DNA from: a bacterium
GTDB taxonomy: Bacteria > Acidobacteriota > Polarisedimenticolia > Polarisedimenticolales > Polarisedimenticolaceae
DNA: 64,000 nucleotides
Direction: 5' to 3'
Assembly: GCA_024226515.1 (NCBI GenBank)
Contig: JAAELQ010000292.1
Location: 27,179 to 91,178, forward strand
The notes beneath the pieces were generated by a model that saw nothing but the letters and a program-made list of their open reading frames with translations, was not told the origin of the DNA and did no database searches. The position numbers and the translations under genes were made by a program. Position 1 is the first letter of the stretch. Every line of letters starts with the position of its first letter. This document shows, in pieces, positions 1 through 8,743 of the stretch.

Positions 1-473
1 AGGTTCTCGATCAATTGCCGGACGAGCCGTTCCTGACGAAGGTCGGGGGTCGCTTTCCGGGCGAGACTCGGGACGCGCTGGCCGCTCTCGTCGGCAAGAC
101 CGACGCCGTGGTGTGCTACGACGTGCTGCAGGTCGTCTTCGCCGAGGGCAACAGCGTGGACTTCTTCGATCGCGCGCTCGAGCTGCTCGCGCCGGGAGGA
201 CAGCTTCTCTTCGGCGACATTCCGAACGTCTCGAAGCGCAAGCGGTTCTTCGCCTCGGGCACCGGCATTCAGTTTCACAAGGAGTTCATGCAGACCGAGG
301 ACGCTCCGGACGTCGAGTTCAACGCGGTCGAGCCGCAGCAGATGGACGACGCCGTGCTGCTGGGCCTCGTGATGCGGGCACGCGCCGCAGGCTTCGACGC
401 GTACTGGATGCCGCAGCCGGCGGAGTTGCCGATGGCGAACCGGCGCGAAGACCTGCTGGTGATCCGACCCTAG
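1..473 (+). CDS. SAM-dependent methyltransferase, C-terminal part (cut by window edge)
   Basis: The frame is open from base 3, so the gene begins left of the window; it stops at TAG 471-473. About 156 residues are visible. DAVVCYDVLQ followed by LLAPGGQLLFGDIPN looks like the fourth and fifth strands of a class I SAM-dependent methyltransferase, where the Asp and the PGG turn are typical. The SAM-binding glycine motif must lie outside the window. It is followed by a GNAT/FemAB-like gene, a GT2, GtrA and an SGNH hydrolase, so a role in envelope glycan or glycolipid modification is inferred. The substrate cannot be told. Confidence 0.7.
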   Translation, partial: VLDQLPDEPFLTKVGGRFPGETRDALAALVGKTDAVVCYDVLQVVFAEGNSVDFFDRALELLAPGGQLLFGDIPNVSKRKRFFASGTGIQFHKEFMQTEDAPDVEFNAVEPQQMDDAVLLGLVMRARAAGFDAYWMPQPAELPMANRREDLLVIRP

Positions 474-484
474 AGGCCCGACCG

Positions 485-1462
485 ATGGAGATCGAGCGCT
501 ACACCCCCGCGCGGAAGGCCGAGTGGGACGAGTTCATCCGCCGCAGCAAGAACGGCACGTTCCTGTTTCTGCGGGACTACATGGACTACCACGAAGACCG
601 GTTCCGCGATCACTCGTTGATGGTGCGCGACGCCAGGGGCCGGCTGCTGGCGCTGCTTCCGGCGCACGAGAACGGGAAGCGGCTGTGCAGCCACGAGGGA
701 CTGACCTACGGCGGGTTCGTCAGCGACGATTCGATGAAGGCGCTGAAGATGGTCGCCGTGTTCGCAGAATCGCTGAGTTACCTGAAGCAACACGACTTCG
801 AGAGTGTGACGTACCGCACGATCCCGCACATCTACCACCGCGCCCCGGCGCAGGAAGACCTGTACGCCCTGCTGCTGAGCGACGCCGAGCTCTACAGCCG
901 CGTCGTCATCAGCGCCGTGCCGGGCCACCACCGGCTGCCGTTCCAGGAGTTGCGCCGCCGCGGCAGCAAGAAAGCGTCGAATCTGGGTGTCACGGTCGGG
1001 GCCAGCGAGGACTTCGACAGCTACTGGAAGATCCTCGGCGACGTGCTGGCCGAGACCTATGACGCCAAGCCCGTGCACGCGCTCGGCGAGATTCGACTGC
1101 TGCACGATCGCTTCCCCGACAACGTCAAGCTCTACGCCGCCGATCTCGACGGTGAGATGGTCGGCGGAGTCGTCGTCTACGACACCGCGCGCGTCGCGCG
1201 CGCGCAGTACATTGCCGCCAGCGAGGCGGGAAAGAAGTGCAACGCCCTGGATCGTGTGTTCGACTACCTGCTGAATCAGGAGTTCCGCGACAAGCCGTTC
1301 TTCGAGTTCGGCACATCTCAGGTTCCCGACAGCGACAACCTCAACCGTGGCCTGATCGAGCAAAAGGAGGGCTTCGGGGCGCGCACAGTGGTCTACGATT
1401 ACTATCGTATCGATCTGACGCGCTGGACCCCGGACGCGCTGCAGGGCGCGCTGAACGCATGA
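485..1462 (+). CDS. GNAT/FemAB-like acyltransferase
   Basis: A 325-residue protein that starts at ATG 485 after AGAGG; a longer in-frame extension upstream overlaps the methyltransferase and is not needed. The opening MEIERYTPARKAEWDEFI, the central YTYG-like TYGGFVSD region and the C-terminal block with VGGVVVYD and FGTSQVPDSDNLNRGL are typical of the GNAT-fold proteins related to FemAB that occur in O-antigen and exopolysaccharide clusters. These transfer acyl or aminoacyl groups, often to amino sugars. The next gene, a GT2 of the GtrB type, starts 16 bases downstream, which supports an operon for lipid-linked sugar decoration. The exact substrate is unknown. Confidence 0.75.
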   Translation: MEIERYTPARKAEWDEFIRRSKNGTFLFLRDYMDYHEDRFRDHSLMVRDARGRLLALLPAHENGKRLCSHEGLTYGGFVSDDSMKALKMVAVFAESLSYLKQHDFESVTYRTIPHIYHRAPAQEDLYALLLSDAELYSRVVISAVPGHHRLPFQELRRRGSKKASNLGVTVGASEDFDSYWKILGDVLAETYDAKPVHALGEIRLLHDRFPDNVKLYAADLDGEMVGGVVVYDTARVARAQYIAASEAGKKCNALDRVFDYLLNQEFRDKPFFEFGTSQVPDSDNLNRGLIEQKEGFGARTVVYDYYRIDLTRWTPDALQGALNA

Positions 1463-1478
1463 GGAAGAACTCGCCGCG

Positions 1479-2402
1479 ATGAAGACCGTCTCCGTCATCG
1501 TTCCCGTCTACTACAACGAGGGCTCTCTCGCCCCGCTGTTCGACGAGTTGACCCGGGTCGAAGAGCAGATCGCGGCGATGGACTGCTGCCTCGAGCTGGT
1601 ATTCGTCGACGACGGCTCCGGAGACGACTCGCTGGCCGAGCTGTTGAAGATCAAGCAGCGGCGCGGCGACGTGAAGATCGTGAAGCTGGCGCGCAACTTC
1701 GGCGCCTTCGAGGCCTCGAAGGTGGGCCTGCGTTTCATCAGCGGCGACTGCTTCATGTGGCTCTCCGCCGACCTGCAGGACCCGCCCGAGCTGATCCCGA
1801 GCATGGTCGAGAAGTGGCTGGCCGGTTCGAAGTTCGTGATCTACGCCCGCGACGGACGCGACGACCCCTTCCTGCAGAAGCTGTTCGGCGGCATCTATTA
1901 CTGGCTGCTGCGCCGGCTGGTCGTGCCGAACTACCCGACGGGCGGATTCGACCTGGCGCTGATGGACAAGGTGCTGCTGCCGCACCTGCGCGACAGCGGC
2001 AAGAACATCAACACGACGCTGCTCGAGTACTGGCTGGGCTTCAAGCCCGAGGTCCTGCGCTATCGACGCCGCGAGCGGGAGCACGGCCAGTCGATGTGGA
2101 CGCTGAGCAAGCGCTTCAAGCTGGCCCTGGATACGTTCCTCGGCTTCTCGTTCGTGCCGATCCGACTCATCACCGGAATCGGGTTGAGCGTGTCGTTCAT
2201 CAGCATGATCTACGGCATGGTGACCACCGCCTACGCATGGTTCGGCGTGCGCGGCGCCCCGGGCTGGCCGACGCTGGTCGCGTTGATCACGTTCCTGATC
2301 GGGCTGGTCATCGTGATGCTGGGGATCATCGGCGAGTACGTCTGGCGCATCTACGACGAGGTCAACAAGGTCCCGGAAGTCGTCATTGACGAAGTTTTTT
2401 GA
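1479..2402 (+). CDS. Family 2 glycosyltransferase, GtrB/DPM1-like
   Basis: A 307-residue membrane glycosyltransferase. The N-terminal GT-A domain shows VSVIVPVYYNEGSL, VFVDDGSGDDS (nucleotide-sugar Asp pair) and LSADLQDPPELI, the signature of polyprenyl-phosphate glycosyltransferases such as GtrB and ArnC. Two hydrophobic segments near residues 228-250 and 262-290 anchor it in the membrane. The family moves a sugar from a nucleotide donor to undecaprenyl phosphate on the cytoplasmic face. The following gene, a GtrA flippase-like protein, overlaps it by 17 bases, a pairing seen in GtrAB systems. Start ATG is preceded by GAGGAAG. Confidence 0.9.
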   Translation: MKTVSVIVPVYYNEGSLAPLFDELTRVEEQIAAMDCCLELVFVDDGSGDDSLAELLKIKQRRGDVKIVKLARNFGAFEASKVGLRFISGDCFMWLSADLQDPPELIPSMVEKWLAGSKFVIYARDGRDDPFLQKLFGGIYYWLLRRLVVPNYPTGGFDLALMDKVLLPHLRDSGKNINTTLLEYWLGFKPEVLRYRRREREHGQSMWTLSKRFKLALDTFLGFSFVPIRLITGIGLSVSFISMIYGMVTTAYAWFGVRGAPGWPTLVALITFLIGLVIVMLGIIGEYVWRIYDEVNKVPEVVIDEVF

Positions 2403-2781
2403 ATCCGAGATCGTCCGCTTCGTGATCGTCGGCGGGGTGAACACGGGGCTGACCCAGTTGCTCTACATGGGGTTGCTGTTCGTCATGTCCTACACGGCGT
2501 CCTACACCGTGTCCTACGTCGCCGGCATCTTCCTGTCGTACTGGCTCAACTCACGCTACGTCTTCCGGCAACCGCTGCAGTGGAGCAAGGCTCTGCAGTT
2601 TCCGTTGGTCTATCTGGCCCAGTACGTCCTGGGCGTCGCCCTGCTGTACGTGATGATCGAATGGCTGGGAGTCCACGAGATGATCGCGCCGCTCCCCGTC
2701 GTCGCGCTCATCGTGCCCGTCACGTTCCTGATGAGCCGCTACATCATCAAGCGGCCGGGCAAGACCCCGGTCGGCGGCTGA
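2386..2781 (+). CDS. gtrA: GtrA-family membrane protein
   Basis: A 131-residue protein with four predicted membrane helices. It opens with FFESEIVRFVIVGGVNTG, the characteristic GtrA start, and contains YWLNSRYVF, a conserved loop motif. GtrA proteins are thought to flip undecaprenyl-linked sugars made by the partner GtrB. It starts at TTG 2386 inside the end of the GT2 gene, so the two are probably translationally coupled. The SGNH hydrolase gene follows after 2 bases. Confidence 0.88.
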   Translation: MTKFFESEIVRFVIVGGVNTGLTQLLYMGLLFVMSYTASYTVSYVAGIFLSYWLNSRYVFRQPLQWSKALQFPLVYLAQYVLGVALLYVMIEWLGVHEMIAPLPVVALIVPVTFLMSRYIIKRPGKTPVGG

Positions 2782-2783
2782 CC

Positions 2784-4004
2784 GTGGGCAAACCGCTAAA
2801 GGGGATTCTGGCCGCGGTCGTCTCGCTGACGCTGACCCTGCTGCTGCTCGAGGGACTGGCGTTCGTCGCCGCGGGCTTCCGCCAGACCGGCGACTCGATC
2901 TACTACGACAAGCCGTGCGCGAAGTTCAACCCGATCTACGGCTACCGCTACACTCCCGGGACGTGCCGCGTCGCCCGGATCGTCGGCGGGAGAATCAGCT
3001 ACGACGAGACCTTCGACATCAACTCCCGCGGTTTTGTCGCGCCGCAGGAGTACACGCCGGCCAAGCAATCCCCCGAACGGTACCGCTACGTCGCGTTCGG
3101 CGACTCGTTCACCGAGGCGTCGTTCTTGCCGCGCAACTGGCCGCAGCAGCTGCAGACGTTGTGGAACGAGAACGGCGTTCGAGACTCCGAGATCTACAGC
3201 TTCGCCGTGGACGGTGGAGGCCTGGCCAACTGGCACCGGATCTTCTTCCTGGACGTGGTGCCGAACTACGACTTCGACGCGCTGATCATCGCGTCGTTCG
3301 TCGACAACCTGAAGCGCGAGTTCTCGATCCTGCACATGGACGACGAGCGCGCCTACTTCAAGCGCTTCCCGCGCCCCTTCGACAGCCGGCAGACCTTTCT
3401 CGCGCGGGGTCTGCCGCGGATGGAGGCGACGTACGAGATCGTCGGCGAGACGCGGTTCGACGAGTTGATCGACGCGGCGCAACGCGGCGGCGAATGGCAT
3501 CGACCGCCGTTGCGACTTCACGGTCTCGACTGGCTGCTCGAGCGCCGATCGAACCGGAACCAGGCGCAGCGCGTCGCGGAGGAGATGGCCCACGCCAACC
3601 GCGCGGTCGAGAGCCTGCCCGAGGGCGCCGGGCGCGACGTCGTGCTGACCCATCTGACGCGACGCTACGGCCCCGGCGCCGCAAGACAGCTGGCGCAGGT
3701 CCTCGACCACTGCAACCAGCACGGAAAGCCCGTGATTCTGGCCGCCGTTCCGCACAAGGAGACGTTGCTCGCCGGATTACAGCACGGGGACCGGGCGCGC
3801 GAGAACTTCCACCAGCGTGAACTGAGACTGGTCGCCGCGGCCTTCGGAATCGAGTACTTCGACGGCTACGCTGCATTCTCGGACGTGACGCCGAGACGGA
3901 TCAACGACGAGCTGTGGCTGCAGAACGACGGCCACTGGAACGAGAACGGGTCGGACCGGTTCGCCGCTGCGCTACACGATTTCCTGCGCGACCGGTCCCG
4001 CTGA
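2784..4004 (+). CDS. SGNH/GDSL-type hydrolase, membrane-anchored
   Basis: A 406-residue protein starting at GTG 2784, just after the gtrA stop. One N-terminal membrane helix (about residues 8-28) places the rest outside the cytoplasm. Block I is FGDSFTEASF with the nucleophile Ser, and the C-terminal NDGHWNENG carries the Asp-x-His pair of the AlgX/SGNH group. Such proteins add or remove O-acetyl groups on polysaccharides. Its place at the end of the GT2-GtrA operon suggests it decorates the same glycan. The target is inferred only from the neighbourhood. Confidence 0.8.
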   Translation: MGKPLKGILAAVVSLTLTLLLLEGLAFVAAGFRQTGDSIYYDKPCAKFNPIYGYRYTPGTCRVARIVGGRISYDETFDINSRGFVAPQEYTPAKQSPERYRYVAFGDSFTEASFLPRNWPQQLQTLWNENGVRDSEIYSFAVDGGGLANWHRIFFLDVVPNYDFDALIIASFVDNLKREFSILHMDDERAYFKRFPRPFDSRQTFLARGLPRMEATYEIVGETRFDELIDAAQRGGEWHRPPLRLHGLDWLLERRSNRNQAQRVAEEMAHANRAVESLPEGAGRDVVLTHLTRRYGPGAARQLAQVLDHCNQHGKPVILAAVPHKETLLAGLQHGDRARENFHQRELRLVAAAFGIEYFDGYAAFSDVTPRRINDELWLQNDGHWNENGSDRFAAALHDFLRDRSR

Positions 4005-4021
4005 CCCGGCAGGTTGCGAGC

Positions 4022-6343
4022 TCAGAGGCAAGGTGCCGCGTTGGGCCTCTCATCGCCCTCGCCGTCGGCCCCGAGGCTGCCCTCGATCGGCAGCGCGCTC
4101 TCCGGATCCGGGTAGACCCCGGTGACGAGATAGAAGAAGGTCTGTCCCGAGACGGGCGCGGCCCCGTCGAGGAACTCCGGCGCCGCGAGCCCGCTGAGCA
4201 GGCAGGTGCCGTAGCTGCCGGCCAGCAGTTCCGGCCGCGACGCGCGATACACGTTGTAGGACTGCACGTGAGGACTGGCCGTTCCGCTGAACGCCGGACC
4301 CTGCGGAGCGAGGTCCGTGACCAGCGTCGCCGCCTCGAAGCCCGCCTCGAGCGCCCGCAGCTTGCCGTACCCGAACTCCATGTTGGGCGTGACCCCGGTG
4401 AAGGTGTCGCTGCGCGCCGCGCGGAGAATCGAGAGCTTCAGCGCCGGCCCGTCGAGCTGCGGGTTCAGTGACAGCAGCAGCGCCGCGGCGCCCGCCACGT
4501 GCGGTGTGGCCATGCTGGTTCCGCGGTTGTTGGCGTGCTCGCCGTCGCGCTCGCGAAATGCGTCGCTGGGCGGCGTGGCGTCCTGGGCGGAGATGCTGGC
4601 CGCGACCCACTCCCCCGGCGCGGCCAGGTCCGGCTTGACGCGCCCGTCTCGCGTCGGGCCGATGCTGGAGAAGAACGAGCGGCTGCCGACCTCGGTCGTG
4701 CCACAACACGGGCCGGTCGTGTCCCCCGCGTTGTTGGACCACATGTCCTTGGCCACGTACGAGGCGGCGGTGATTCCCGTGCGGCTGGTGCCGGGCGTGA
4801 TCAGGCTGCCCGCGAGATCGAAATGCTCGAGGTTGACGTAGCTGCGGTTGCGCGTGCTCGCCGCGTTCCACACGTGGAACGGAACGCCGCTGGGTCCGAT
4901 CGCGTCGGCGACGATCTCCAGTGTGTACGTTCCCGGCTGGGGATCGATCACCGGGGCGCAGTCCGCGCTGTCCCAGATCTCGACGAACACCTGGTTGTCG
5001 CCGTTGGCCGGATCCGGGGCGTTGCTCGCGTCCACCTGAACCGCGCCCGAGGGCGTGCACACGATCCCGGAGTCCTGCCCCCACGCGGCCGTGACGGTCT
5101 GACCGTCGGGCGTCTCCAGGCTGACCGTCGCGCGATCCGATCCCGCGTACCACAGGTCGAGCCAGATCGAGTCTTCTTCGTCCTCCTCGTCGACGTCGCC
5201 GTCGGGCAGGTCGAACGTGTTCGTGAACGTCTCGCCCTGTGTCAGATTGCCCTGCCAGTGGTGGTGCCGGCCGGTCGAGCCGGAGTTGCCGCCGGCCAGC
5301 GCGAGCTGGGCGCCCGGGAGCCCCGGGCCGACGACCGCCTCGATGGCCAGCTCGGTCGCCGACGTCCCGTCGTGCGCGCCGAGACTGCTGCCGAGGCTCA
5401 TGTTGCCGACCCAGGGCCTCTGCGCCGCCTGCGCGAACTGGTCGATGAACTGCACGGCCGCGACGAGATCGCAGTCGTCGCAGAACTCCGCGTCGGGTCC
5501 CTCGAATACCTTGACGACCAGGATGTCCGCTTGCGGCGCGACGCCGGCGAACGTCCCCGGCGGAACGAGATTGCCCGTGGCGCGTCCGTTGCCGGCGGCC
5601 GTACCGGCGACGTGCGTGCCGTGGCCGTGGACATCCTCGGTCAGCAACGAGCCGGGGCCGGCCAGGGCCACATCGATCTCGGCCTGCGAGTAGTACGCAC
5701 CGAACCCGAAGCCCGCGGGCGGCGGATGGCCGAGGTCCGAGATCGTCTGGTCCCAGATCCCGACGATGCGTGTCGTGCCGTCCTGGTTGCGGAAGTCGTC
5801 GTTGGTCCAGTCGATTCCCGTGTCGGCGACGGCGACGATCACACCTGCACCGCTGCTACCCAGCGTCGCGGTCGCCGCGTCGGACGCCACGTGGTCGGAG
5901 CCCGTGCTGATCTCGGTCATCAGCTCGAACGAAGCCGCGGCCTTCAACCAGCGGATCTCCGCCAGCGATGCGACCTCGGCGATCGAGCGCGTGGGCAGCC
6001 TCAGCGAGACCGCCGGTCCGACTCGACCGAGCAGCTCCGCTCCGCGTGCCTCGAGCAGTCGGCGCAGGGCCTCCCCGTCGGGTGCGGTCGGGGCGAGCCG
6101 GCCCGCTACGCGAATCCACGCCTCGCCGTCGGCGGTATCGACGCGAACGAAGGCGGGCAGGGTGCGCAGCGCTTCCGCCGACCCGGCGCGCAGCAACTCC
6201 TCGCTGCCGTCCTGCGTGCGCGACGTTCCCGTCGCGACCCGTTTCAGGAACGGACCGAGCTTCGCGGCCCAGCCCTCGGTCTCCGCCGCGGCCGGCGCAA
6301 GAGCGAGAACGGCGATGACGGCGATGGCGACTGGCTTCGGCAC
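4022..6343 (-). CDS. Secreted S8 subtilisin-like protease with C-terminal module
   Basis: About 773 residues. GTG at 6343 is the preferred start: it gives a clean 20-residue signal peptide (PKPVAIAVIAVLALAPAAA), follows TAGGT, and avoids overlap with the gene upstream; a TTG at 6379 is possible. The catalytic triad is visible as VAVADTGID (Asp near 174), HGHGTHVAGT (His near 241) and RGTSMATPHVAG (Ser near 615). A PPC-like beta domain is inserted between the His and Ser regions. The last 100 residues (SYNVYR, FFYLVTG, ERPNAAPC) are homologous to the C-terminus of the Cys-rich protein at 14310-17285. Most likely an extracellular or cell-surface endopeptidase. Confidence 0.9.
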   Translation of the reverse strand: MPKPVAIAVIAVLALAPAAAETEGWAAKLGPFLKRVATGTSRTQDGSEELLRAGSAEALRTLPAFVRVDTADGEAWIRVAGRLAPTAPDGEALRRLLEARGAELLGRVGPAVSLRLPTRSIAEVASLAEIRWLKAAASFELMTEISTGSDHVASDAATATLGSSGAGVIVAVADTGIDWTNDDFRNQDGTTRIVGIWDQTISDLGHPPPAGFGFGAYYSQAEIDVALAGPGSLLTEDVHGHGTHVAGTAAGNGRATGNLVPPGTFAGVAPQADILVVKVFEGPDAEFCDDCDLVAAVQFIDQFAQAAQRPWVGNMSLGSSLGAHDGTSATELAIEAVVGPGLPGAQLALAGGNSGSTGRHHHWQGNLTQGETFTNTFDLPDGDVDEEDEEDSIWLDLWYAGSDRATVSLETPDGQTVTAAWGQDSGIVCTPSGAVQVDASNAPDPANGDNQVFVEIWDSADCAPVIDPQPGTYTLEIVADAIGPSGVPFHVWNAASTRNRSYVNLEHFDLAGSLITPGTSRTGITAASYVAKDMWSNNAGDTTGPCCGTTEVGSRSFFSSIGPTRDGRVKPDLAAPGEWVAASISAQDATPPSDAFRERDGEHANNRGTSMATPHVAGAAALLLSLNPQLDGPALKLSILRAARSDTFTGVTPNMEFGYGKLRALEAGFEAATLVTDLAPQGPAFSGTASPHVQSYNVYRASRPELLAGSYGTCLLSGLAAPEFLDGAAPVSGQTFFYLVTGVYPDPESALPIEGSLGADGEGDERPNAAPCL

Positions 6344-6353
6344 GACCGGAAAC

Positions 6354-6860
6354 CTACGCCGACCTACCCCGATCGGCAACGAAAGCCTGGACGCTGCGCT
6401 CCTCCCCTTCCCGCGCCGGCGTCGCCGTGGGTTCGGGGCCCATGCGCCGCGACTTGCGAAACGTCAGGATGAAGTAGGAACCGATCAACGCCGCAGCGGG
6501 GATCGCGACGCCGAGCCACGGCCCCAGCCGATCGCCGGCGGCCAGGGTGGTCAGGCTGATCGCGACCGCAACCCACATCACGATCAACGCGGTGATCCGC
6601 GCGCGAAGCGGCAGCGGGCGATCGCCGCGTACGAAGGGCAGGAAAGGACGAAAGACGCGTATCCGGAAGAACCGTTCCTCGAGTCGCGGGAAGCTGCGGG
6701 CGAACAGGTAGGAGGCCGCGATGAGGAAGATGGTCGTCGGCAGACCGGGCAAGAACACACCGACGAAAGCGAGCGCCACGCAGACCACGCCGACGCCGGC
6801 AAGCAACAGCCGACGCGGCGAGCTCCAGAACGAACCGGCCTTGGCTCCGATCTCGGACAT
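6354..6860 (-). CDS. DUF454 (YbaN-like) inner-membrane protein
   Basis: A 168-residue protein starting at ATG 6860 (MSEIGAKAG). The stretch VGVFLPGLPTTIFLIAASY followed by LFARSFPRLEERFF is the DUF454 signature, and there are about four membrane helices in two pairs. YbaN proteins have no established function. The C-terminal tail is hydrophilic. The subtilase gene begins 10 bases after this stop on the same strand, so they may share a transcript. Confidence 0.85.
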   Translation of the reverse strand: MSEIGAKAGSFWSSPRRLLLAGVGVVCVALAFVGVFLPGLPTTIFLIAASYLFARSFPRLEERFFRIRVFRPFLPFVRGDRPLPLRARITALIVMWVAVAISLTTLAAGDRLGPWLGVAIPAAALIGSYFILTFRKSRRMGPEPTATPAREGEERSVQAFVADRGRSA

Positions 6861-6985
6861 ACCTACTAGGGTTACCCAACTCGATGCCGGTGCGCCAGGA
6901 GTTCCGGGTTGTCCCCGTCCGGTCGCCCGAATCGCCACGGGTTCTCGTGACGTTCGGCCTATCATGGGCTCGTGGAGGGCAGCCT

Positions 6986-7807
6986 ATGTCGAACAAGCCG
7001 ATCTCGGGCCGCAAGCGGACGCCCTCGTCCTACCCCGCCCTCGCCATCCTGATACCGCTGGTCTTCGTCGCCTTCGGCGTGTATCGACTCATAAGCGTCT
7101 GGAGACCCGAAGGGAGCCAGTGGATCGTCCCGCTCGTCTTCATCGGCCTGGGGCTCGTACAACTCCGATCGACCGTTCGAAGCCACAGCAAGGCGAGCTC
7201 GTCCGCGGTCGAGCCGCGGATCGACGCAGGCGACACGGAGCAATTCAGCGTTCGGCTTCCGGGTTGGATCCTGGCGCCGTGCATTGCGGCGGGAGCCTTC
7301 GGCCTGTTCTGGGGCATCAAGATTCAGTGGAGCACCCCCGCGACCGTGCTCGGCGTGGTCGTCTCCGCCGCGGCTCCGGTTCTCGCATTCATGCTACTGG
7401 GTCGATTGCGAGCGGTCCCCCGACTTCGACTGAGCGTAACGTCCGTTCGGCTGGGAGAGACACTGGAGTTGAGCTGGGAGGTCGACGAACAGATGATTCA
7501 ACCGGGTCGCCTGTCCGTCACGCTGGTCGGCACGGGGAAAGCGCGCAGCGAGAAGGGGTCGTCGACCAGCACCTGGTCCCACGAGTTCTGTTCGCGCCCA
7601 ATCGTCGAGAAGCAGGATCGCCACTCGATCCGGCGCGGCCGGACCGCCATCGCGATTCCTCGCGATTTCATGCACTCCTTCGAGGGTTCGTCCAACGAGA
7701 TCTTCTGGACGATCCGCGTGAAGAGTGATGCACCGTGGCTTCCCGATCTGACGCAGGACGCCCGCATCACCATACGCCCTCGCGCGATCCAGGAGATCGC
7801 GCCATGA
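6986..7807 (+). CDS. Membrane protein with arrestin-like beta domain
   Basis: A 273-residue protein starting at ATG 6986 after GGAGGG. Two hydrophobic pairs (about residues 15-35 and 45-57, then 90-110 and 115-135) frame a short soluble stretch. The C-terminal half, from about residue 145, is predicted as beta-rich (RLRLSVTSVRLGETLELSW) and reads like one arrestin-type sandwich. No characterised family was recognised. It overlaps the next gene by four bases (ATGA); that gene is also arrestin-like and is followed by a P-loop protein, so the three probably work together. Confidence 0.75.
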   Translation: MSNKPISGRKRTPSSYPALAILIPLVFVAFGVYRLISVWRPEGSQWIVPLVFIGLGLVQLRSTVRSHSKASSSAVEPRIDAGDTEQFSVRLPGWILAPCIAAGAFGLFWGIKIQWSTPATVLGVVVSAAAPVLAFMLLGRLRAVPRLRLSVTSVRLGETLELSWEVDEQMIQPGRLSVTLVGTGKARSEKGSSTSTWSHEFCSRPIVEKQDRHSIRRGRTAIAIPRDFMHSFEGSSNEIFWTIRVKSDAPWLPDLTQDARITIRPRAIQEIAP

Positions 7808-8163
7808 AGGACTCGTACATCCGCATCCGAGACTCGAGAACCGCGTTCCGACCGGGAGAGACCGTGTCAGGATCCGCCCACTGGACGCTGAGGAAAGAGG
7901 CCGACTGGCTCGAGGTCCGGCTTCTGTGGTACACGGACGGCAAGGGCGACCGCGACACGGAGACGGTCGATCGCCGTACCGTGACACGACCGCATGCGGA
8001 AGGCTCGCACGAGTTCAGTCTACGGCTGCCGGAGGGCCCGTACTCGCATCATGGCCGTTACGTGTCGATCCTGTGGGCCGTCGAACTGGTCGCGCACAGA
8101 CACCGCAACGCCGTTCGAGTCGACCTGGTCCTGGACCCCGATGCGGTCGTCGCAGAGTCCTGA
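7804..8163 (+). CDS. Small arrestin-like beta-sandwich protein
   Basis: A 119-residue soluble protein. The pattern FRPGETVSGSAHW, LEVRLLWYTDGKGDRD, EFSLRLPEGPYSHHGRYVS and WAVELVA is what one sees in arrestin_N/Spo0M-type folds. The start ATG overlaps the upstream stop (ATGA), so it is translationally coupled to the membrane protein before it. No enzyme motif is present. It may bind the partner membrane protein or the ATPase that follows; this is inference. Confidence 0.75.
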   Translation: MKDSYIRIRDSRTAFRPGETVSGSAHWTLRKEADWLEVRLLWYTDGKGDRDTETVDRRTVTRPHAEGSHEFSLRLPEGPYSHHGRYVSILWAVELVAHRHRNAVRVDLVLDPDAVVAES

Positions 8164-8176
8164 GCGGAATCGCCTC

Positions 8177-8743
8177 GTGCGCCCCTGCGACAATCCGTTC
8201 CGCTCGAGCCTGACGCAATCGCTGCAGTACGTTCCGATCGGGACGACATGGGCCGACCTGCGCCTGCGCCTCGCTCGACTCGACTATCGCGCATCGATCG
8301 TCGGGCCCATGGGGTCCGGCAAGAGCACGCTGTTGCGCACCCTGGCCGAACAACTGAGGGCCAAACGAACCCGCGTTCGTTTTCATCGCGTCGAGCTGGA
8401 CGCGAGCGCCGACGAAGTTCTCGAGTCGGTCATGCGGAGCCGGACGGACGACATCGTTTGCGTCGATCGTGTCGACCGCCTTCCGTCTCTCGCCTGGCGC
8501 AGCATTCGACGGGCAGGCCTACGCGGAGGCTTGATCTGCGCGGGTCATCGGACTCGAGGCCTGCCCGTGCTCGTTCGATGCAAGACCAATCCCGAGCTTC
8601 TCCATCGACTGGTTCGCGAACTCAGCTCCAACCCCGGGCTCACGGGACGCGCGGAGACGCTGTTCCGCAAGCACCGCGGCAACGTGCGGGAGGCGCTATT
8701 CGAGCTCTACGATCTGGCGCAAGGCTTCACACCCGAGACATGA
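8177..8743 (+). CDS. P-loop ATPase, small, of the arrestin-like operon
   Basis: A 188-residue protein with a clear Walker A motif, IVGPMGSGKSTLLRTL, near residues 39-54, and a hydrophobic strand ending in acid, DDIVCVDRVDRL, as Walker B. GTG 8177 is taken as start; ATG 8141, overlapping the previous gene, is the alternative. The family is not recognised beyond a P-loop NTPase. It ends 17 bases inside the 3' end of serC on the other strand. The arrangement of membrane arrestin-like protein, soluble arrestin-like protein and ATPase is the main clue to function. Confidence 0.75.
   Translation: MRPCDNPFRSSLTQSLQYVPIGTTWADLRLRLARLDYRASIVGPMGSGKSTLLRTLAEQLRAKRTRVRFHRVELDASADEVLESVMRSRTDDIVCVDRVDRLPSLAWRSIRRAGLRGGLICAGHRTRGLPVLVRCKTNPELLHRLVRELSSNPGLTGRAETLFRKHRGNVREALFELYDLAQGFTPET

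Noticed and set aside
113..484. N-terminal extension of the GNAT/FemAB-like protein
   Set aside because: It overlaps the methyltransferase gene and reads as Arg-rich shadow sequence; ATG 485 has a ribosome site.
4499..6472. Long open frame of 657 codons on the plus strand
   Set aside because: Antisense to a complete subtilase with its catalytic triad; no domain in the translation.
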